From positions 1 through 10,437 of the forward strand of contig JAQBVK010000065.1 in NCBI GenBank assembly GCA_027623585.1: a stretch of 10,437 nucleotides of DNA. Reading direction: 5' to 3'. A model generated the notes under the pieces. That model was not told the origin of the DNA and ran no database searches. It was given only the letters and a program-made list of their open reading frames with translations. The translations under genes and the position numbers were made by a program. Of this stretch, positions 7,371 through 10,437 are shown in pieces. How positions within the stretch are numbered: the stretch's first letter is position 1; each line of letters opens with the position of its first letter. The DNA comes from Planctomycetota bacterium (GTDB lineage: Bacteria; Planctomycetota; UBA1135).

Positions 7371-7910
7371 CTACTCGCCGAAGACGCCTTCGACGAAGTA
7401 GTTCCAACGTTCGACCAAGAAGTCGCGCTTCAACCAGATCATCGCCAGCGCGCCAATGCCTGCGAGCAGCAGCACCGGCCAGTTCCGGCGCAGGCGCGTG
7501 AGGGCGGAATCCGGCGGAGGCGGAGACCACGGCGAGCTGCGCCGGACCACGTGCACGCCGTCGGCGGCGAGTTGCAGCAAGGATTCACTGCGCTCGTGCG
7601 CGCCGTACTCCACCGCGCGGAGCGATGAGAACCACGCGTCCGCTGCTGCAGCGCGCTCTTGGAAGAGATCTTGCAGAGCGAGCCCGAGTGCGTCCGCCGG
7701 TTCCGCGGCGAACTGCGCGCGCGGGTAAGCGTGTTCGCGGGGCTGCAGCATGCCTCGTCCGCCTTCGATCAGGACCTCGAGCAGGTCTTCGGGCAGCCCA
7801 CGCGCGCGCAAGGCATCTGCGAGCTCGGCCGGATCCGGATTCCAGGCTGCAGTCGGCCCTTCGAGTAAACCTTGGAACACCACCGTGCCCGGGACGCCGA
7901 GTTCGCTCAC
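7371..7910 (-). CDS. Unrecognised protein with C-terminal membrane anchor, last gene of the MarR operon
   Basis: A 179-residue protein that I cannot place in a family. I choose the GTG at 7910-7908 because it overlaps the upstream TGA as GTGA, the coupling pattern seen elsewhere in this operon. An ATG at 7952 would add 14 residues and overlap the upstream gene by 46 nt. Residues 1-125 are soluble and acidic/alanine-rich, starting SELGVPGTVVFQGLLEG, with a helical stretch including DAWFSSLRAVEYGAHERSES. A proline-rich linker (SPWSPPPPDS, about 126-135) leads to a basic patch RLRRN and one transmembrane helix (about 144-160, WPVLLLAGIGALAMIWL), then a 19-residue tail with K161 and R162. It therefore looks like a tail-anchored or single-pass protein with its main domain probably cytoplasmic. 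The convergent aldehyde dehydrogenase gene ends 12 bp away. Confidence 0.75.
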   Translation of the reverse strand: MSELGVPGTVVFQGLLEGPTAAWNPDPAELADALRARGLPEDLLEVLIEGGRGMLQPREHAYPRAQFAAEPADALGLALQDLFQERAAAADAWFSSLRAVEYGAHERSESLLQLAADGVHVVRRSSPWSPPPPDSALTRLRRNWPVLLLAGIGALAMIWLKRDFLVERWNYFVEGVFGE

Positions 7911-8467
7911 GACAGCAAGGGAGCCAACAAGGACTCGTGGAGCGGTTTCCAATCACTCATGCTTTCGTGCCAGACCAGAGTCTCGCGCACGATCCTGCCG
8001 GCTTGCAAAGACTCGCGGATCTGCGCCACGCTGAAGGGTCCCATGCTCTCCTGAGCCGCATTCACGTGGTACCAGCCCTGCGCGGGCATGCCTTCGTCGA
8101 TCTGTTTCGGCGGGGGCGGCGGAGCGCGCAATCCCGGCGCGGCGGAGCGCGTGTCGATGCCGAGCGCCTCGTCGTGGTTGTCGAGCCGTTCCGTCGCGTG
8201 TCCGCGGAAGGCCTGGTTCTTGCTGCGCTCCTGCATCAGCTCTTCTTCGAGCCGGCGCCGGCGCTGCGTCTCACGTTCGCGCAGCGCAGTCTCCTTCTTG
8301 AGGTCCGGGATCACGAACAGCACCGCGAGCGCGAAACAGCCGCCGATGATTCCGATGAAGAACCAGCCGACCGGATTACGGCCGCGCGTGTTGGCGACCG
8401 CCGCGCAGGCGATGCCGAACACCACCCACAGGGCCAGTTGGATGAGGATCACGATCGGTTCTTCCAT
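7907..8467 (-). CDS. Two-TM coiled-coil membrane protein with C-terminal GYF_2 (DUF4339) domain
   Basis: A 186-residue inner-membrane protein. Two transmembrane helices (about 5-25 and 33-53) flank a short loop with NTRGRNPVGWFF, so both ends should face the same side, probably the cytoplasm. Residues 56-88 are highly charged and helical (ETQRRRRLEEELMQERSK), a likely coiled coil. A linker with APPPPPK (115-121) leads to a GYF_2 domain at about 131-184 with its marks: GWYHV (W132, Y133), GPFS (G143-F145), G157, VW (W166) and DWKPL (W173). Eukaryotic GYF domains bind proline-rich peptides; bacterial GYF_2 domains are assumed to be interaction modules, with ligands mostly unknown. The ATG at 8467 overlaps the upstream DUF2752 gene by 19 nt, and the stop overlaps the next start as GTGA. 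The frame extends further upstream, but a longer protein would run through the DUF2752 gene. Confidence 0.9.
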   Translation of the reverse strand: MEEPIVILIQLALWVVFGIACAAVANTRGRNPVGWFFIGIIGGCFALAVLFVIPDLKKETALRERETQRRRRLEEELMQERSKNQAFRGHATERLDNHDEALGIDTRSAAPGLRAPPPPPKQIDEGMPAQGWYHVNAAQESMGPFSVAQIRESLQAGRIVRETLVWHESMSDWKPLHESLLAPLLS

Positions 8468-8829
8468 GAGATCCAGTACGCGAGCGACAGCAAGATGAGC
8501 AAGGCGGCGAGCGCCCAGCGCGCGGTCCTCCGGGTCCGCGGAGTCCAAAGCATAGCGGAGGCTTCGAGCAGGACGACCCCGAGTAGCGCGTAGGCGCCCG
8601 GGTGAGTATCCCAAGCCGCGCGCCAGGATCCGCGCGCGAGCTGCACGCTGGCACGCGTGAGTCCGCAGCCGGGGCAGCGCCAACCCCAAGCTCGCGCGGG
8701 GCAAACCTCGGGCAAACTCAGGCCCGCGATGCGCAAATGCCCGGCGTCCACCACGGCGAAATGCGCAAGGATGACGAACGCGGCCGTCGCCGCCACGGTC
8801 AGCATCGGGCCGATCCAATCCTTTCGCAT
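8449..8829 (-). CDS. DUF2752 family membrane protein
   Basis: A 126-residue integral membrane protein. The family mark is the CPGCGLTRA motif (C52, C55, T58, R59) after the first hydrophobic segment. A further cysteine, C43, lies in LPEVCPARAWGW, so three Cys are clustered. The predicted layout is one TM helix at about 9-27, the Cys motif in a loop or re-entrant segment, then two TM helices at about 78-98 and 104-121 and a basic tail (SWKNRS). The family has no established biochemical function. The conserved CPxCGxTR is reminiscent of a metal or thiol site but this is unproven. The start ATG shares its A with the TGA of the upstream protease gene (TGATG), and the 3' end overlaps the GYF_2 gene by 19 nt, implying coupled translation. 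The length is typical for the family. Confidence 0.9.
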   Translation of the reverse strand: MRKDWIGPMLTVAATAAFVILAHFAVVDAGHLRIAGLSLPEVCPARAWGWRCPGCGLTRASVQLARGSWRAAWDTHPGAYALLGVVLLEASAMLWTPRTRRTARWALAALLILLSLAYWISWKNRS

Positions 8830-9596
8830 CACGGCGCGAATGGACTCCCGGGCAAGAGCCCGGCCGCGAGGGCGTTGTTCGCTGCGTGCAACAGGATGGG
8901 CGGCCATAGGCTTCCGCTGCCGGCCCGGAGTCCACCGAGTGCGAGTCCCATCGCGAAGTGGAAGGGCAGCACCATCGGTTGAAAGTGAATCAAGGCGAAG
9001 GCGGCTGCAGTGAGCAGGTGCGCGGGCAGCGGACGCAGAAACAGGCGGGCGCTGCGCAGGAATATCCCGCGGAACGCGAGTTCTTCGAACAGCGCAGGCA
9101 CCACCACGATCGAGAGCAGCAGCATCCAAACCGGAAGCCAGGCTTCGCTCGGTTCCGCTTCCAAGATCTGGTCGCTACGATCCAATACCTTCATCCAGAG
9201 CCATCCGAGGCCTTGCATGACGTAGGCCGCAGGCACGGCGAGCAGCAACCAAAAACCGCCGGAGGCCTTCAGGAGGGGTCCAAGCGCGCCGCGCTCAAGG
9301 ACGACGCAAGCGATCACCACTCCGGCAATCATCGCGTCGATGAAGAGCCACGTCGCGACGGTGTCGGGCGAGAAAACGGCGAAAGGAATCGAGACCGCGA
9401 GGGCGATGAGCAAGGCCATGACCACGCGGATCGCCGACCTGCCCTGCAATCCCGCGCGGCGTTCCCAACTCGGCACCGGCGGCGGCGCTTCCTCGCCGAA
9501 GCGGGTGGAGCGAAACTCTAGGCCGCACCCTGCGCAGAAGTTGGCGCTGGCGGGCTGTTCGCGCCCGCAGTGCCGGCAGGAGAGCGTCGCAATCAT
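8829..9596 (-). CDS. CPBP-family intramembrane protease homologue with N-terminal zinc ribbon
   Basis: A 255-residue polytopic membrane protein. Residues 7-25 form a short zinc ribbon (C7, C10, C21, C24: CRHCG and CAGCG), followed by a Pro-rich linker (APPPVPSW, 37-44) and about six to eight TM helices from residue 55. The CPBP/Abi (Rce1-like) motifs are all there: EELAFR with E171, E172 and R176; FALIHF with H204; and HAANN with H237 and N241. The putative glutamate/histidine active site is thus intact, so a functional membrane protease is plausible, as in CAAX prenyl proteases and bacteriocin-immunity homologues. The substrate is unknown. The ATG at 9596 is chosen because it overlaps the MarR stop as ATGA and immediately precedes the zinc ribbon. 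The stop overlaps the next start as TGATG. The zinc ribbon may sense metal or redox state or mediate contacts; this is inference. Confidence 0.93.
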   Translation of the reverse strand: MIATLSCRHCGREQPASANFCAGCGLEFRSTRFGEEAPPPVPSWERRAGLQGRSAIRVVMALLIALAVSIPFAVFSPDTVATWLFIDAMIAGVVIACVVLERGALGPLLKASGGFWLLLAVPAAYVMQGLGWLWMKVLDRSDQILEAEPSEAWLPVWMLLLSIVVVPALFEELAFRGIFLRSARLFLRPLPAHLLTAAAFALIHFQPMVLPFHFAMGLALGGLRAGSGSLWPPILLHAANNALAAGLLPGSPFAP

Positions 9597-10060
9597 GCAT
9601 GGCGGCGCGCGCGCGCGGGCAGGCTTTCCTTCGCAAGAGCGCGATCCAAGGCGAGCAAGGCTTGCTCGAGCGGCTGCGCGTGCGTGCCGAGCGCCTCGCG
9701 CCATGCGGCATCGAGCGCGACGCGCAGCGCCCGCAGCGCTTTGGCCTGCTCGAGAGCGCGTGTCCCCAGCGCGAGTTGTCTCACGCGCGCGTCGTGTGCC
9801 CCGTTGCGTTCCCGGAGCCATCCGAATTTCTGGAGAGTCGAGGCGCTTTGACTCACGGCCGCGGGACTCACGCCGAGTGCGGCGGCCGCGTCCCCGGTCG
9901 CAATCGTCCCGTGTTCTGCCACTAGGCAGAGCAGGGACCAACCGCCGGCCGGCAGGTCGGCGAAGCCGTGCGCTTCGAGCGTGGCGCGAAGCCCGGAAGC
10001 GGAGCGCTCGGCGGCGCGGCGCAGGCGAAGCGCGAGGTCGGCGGCGGAGGGGGCCGTCAT
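9593..10060 (-). CDS. MarR-family transcriptional regulator
   Basis: A 155-residue winged-helix repressor-type protein and the first gene of the five-gene operon. Helical N-terminus (1-35) and C-terminus (about 100-150) should form the dimer interface. The winged helix spans about 40-100, with recognition helix SPAAVSQSASTLQKFGWL (65-82) and wing RERNGAHDARVRQLAL (83-98) holding the D90/R92 pair typical of MarR wings. Such proteins usually respond to small aromatic or other ligands, or to oxidation, and control adjacent genes and themselves. One cysteine (C45) lies near the domain entry. The start ATG at 10060 is abutted by the palindrome TTAAGGACTTAA, a plausible autoregulatory site, and no Shine-Dalgarno site is present. 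The stop overlaps the protease start as ATGA. The ligand cannot be told from sequence. Confidence 0.93.
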   Translation of the reverse strand: MTAPSAADLALRLRRAAERSASGLRATLEAHGFADLPAGGWSLLCLVAEHGTIATGDAAAALGVSPAAVSQSASTLQKFGWLRERNGAHDARVRQLALGTRALEQAKALRALRVALDAAWREALGTHAQPLEQALLALDRALAKESLPARARRHA

Positions 10061-10072
10061 TTAAGGACTTAA
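10061..10072. promoter_or_regulatory. Candidate MarR operator, palindrome next to the MarR start codon
   Basis: TTAAGGACTTAA is an inverted repeat of 5-bp arms (TTAAG and CTTAA) around a 2-bp centre, lying directly against the MarR start codon. It is AT-rich in otherwise GC-rich DNA. On the minus strand a -10-like TATCCT ends 11 nt before the ATG, so a bound dimer would cover the presumed transcription start. MarR proteins commonly autorepress from such short palindromes. The site is short and the promoter lacks a clear -35 box, so this is a candidate only. Confidence 0.35.
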
Positions 10073-10082
10073 GGATATGGGT

Positions 10083-10121
10083 AAAAGGGGAGCCGGGACG
10101 CCATGGAGACGTCCCGGCTCC
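10083..10121 (-). terminator. Intrinsic terminator after the outer-membrane protein gene
   Basis: GGAGCCGGGACG (10089-10100) and CGTCCCGGCTCC (10110-10121) are perfect 12-bp arms with a 9-nt loop. On the minus strand the stem starts 7 bp after the TAG stop of the upstream gene and is followed by CCTTTT (10088-10083). The stem is very strong and the T-run is short. It separates that gene from the MarR operon, whose start codon is only 22 bp beyond the T-run. Confidence 0.65.
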
Positions 10122-10128
10122 GAATCGA

Positions 10129-10437
10129 CTACCAGAAGACCGAGTAGGCCAGCTCGACGGCGAAACCGGATGCATCAATGTCCGACTCATCGAATGATGC
10201 TGCTCGGTACGCCAGGAGTGCCTCAATTGCTGTCGAGGCCGTAACGAACTGCAACACACCGACGCCGACTCCGAGGCGGATCAAGTCGTCGTCACTAGGG
10301 CCTAGATCGACATTTCCGATGCCAACTTCCCCTTGAACAAACGGCGATAGGCTGCTGCCGTTGGAGAAGTACCAACGCGCCAGTGCTGCCAATATCCAGG
10401 TGGTGGTTTCGGTGGTGCCATCGTCTGCACTGGAATA
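10129..10437 (-). CDS. C-terminal part of a probable outer-membrane beta-barrel protein (5' end outside the window)
   Basis: The frame is open from the right edge to TAG at 10131-10129, giving the last 102 residues of a longer protein. A TTG at 10392 could be read as a start, but the frame continues upstream with equally protein-like sequence (TTETTTWILAALARWYF), so I treat the gene as truncated by the window. Alternating polar and hydrophobic residues suggest antiparallel beta strands with short acidic turns: WYFSNGSSLSPFVQGEVGIG, then LIRLGVGVGVLQFV, AIEALLAYRAAS and GFAVELAYSVFW. The chain ends in an aromatic residue after an alternating strand, matching the C-terminal signal recognised by the BAM assembly machinery. 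These features fit an OmpA/OprF-like or generic outer-membrane barrel. The exact family is not identifiable from this fragment. A strong terminator follows 7 bp downstream. Base composition is less GC-rich than in its neighbours. Confidence 0.75.
   Translation of the reverse strand, partial: YSSADDGTTETTTWILAALARWYFSNGSSLSPFVQGEVGIGNVDLGPSDDDLIRLGVGVGVLQFVTASTAIEALLAYRAASFDESDIDASGFAVELAYSVFW

Noticed and set aside
8830..8935. Upstream extension of the GYF_2 reading frame to about 342 residues
   Set aside because: The extension runs through the DUF2752 gene in another frame, is low-complexity Arg/Ala-rich, and the ATG at 8467 gives a clean membrane-protein N-terminus.
1..10437. CRISPR arrays, tRNA or rRNA genes, insertion sequences, phage or conjugation genes
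   Set aside because: No regularly spaced repeats, no tRNA-like cloverleaf, no transposase or integrase motifs seen on either strand.

Overview
This is a GC-rich bacterial chromosomal window with dense coding, frequent GTG starts and start/stop overlaps, and almost no recognisable Shine-Dalgarno sites. The style of the two large secreted enzymes suggests a Planctomycetota-like, probably free-living heterotroph: an M14 carboxypeptidase with long beta-sandwich tails, and an alpha/beta hydrolase with a large C-terminal extension. That assignment is inference, because no phylogenetic marker gene is present. I see no tRNA, rRNA, CRISPR array, transposase or phage gene.

Layout. Left edge, minus strand: a prepilin-type leader and hydrophobic stretch that stops after 21 codons (17-82), then about 120 bp without a convincing gene. 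Next come exodeoxyribonuclease III (203-991, GTG start) and, 6 bp upstream of it on the same strand, a secreted zinc carboxypeptidase of family M14 (998-3388). Only 22 bp away and divergent (plus strand) is a secreted alpha/beta hydrolase of the prolyl-oligopeptidase/esterase kind (3411-5795). It is followed after 12 bp by an antiquitin-type (ALDH7) aldehyde dehydrogenase (5808-7358).

Convergent with these, 12 bp away, is a five-gene minus-strand operon read from 10060 down to 7371. It encodes a MarR-family regulator, a CPBP intramembrane protease homologue with an N-terminal zinc ribbon, a DUF2752 membrane protein with a CPGCGLTRA motif, a two-TM coiled-coil protein ending in a GYF_2 domain, and an unrecognised protein with a C-terminal membrane anchor. 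Every junction overlaps (ATGA, TGATG, 19 nt, GTGA), so the genes are almost certainly cotranscribed and translationally coupled. A small AT-rich palindrome, TTAAGGACTTAA, touches the MarR start codon and is a candidate autoregulatory operator. The operon is insulated from the gene upstream by a strong hairpin terminator (10083-10121). That upstream gene is the 3' end of a probable outer-membrane beta-barrel protein running off the right edge.

How the genes may work together. The M14 peptidase and the hydrolase look like exported degradative enzymes sharing a divergent start region. The ALDH7 enzyme probably oxidises a lysine-derived semialdehyde in the cytoplasm. The five-gene operon is the best candidate for an undescribed system: a ligand-controlled, all-membrane module. 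The GYF_2 domain and the proline-rich linkers in three of its products suggest, without proving, a physical complex.
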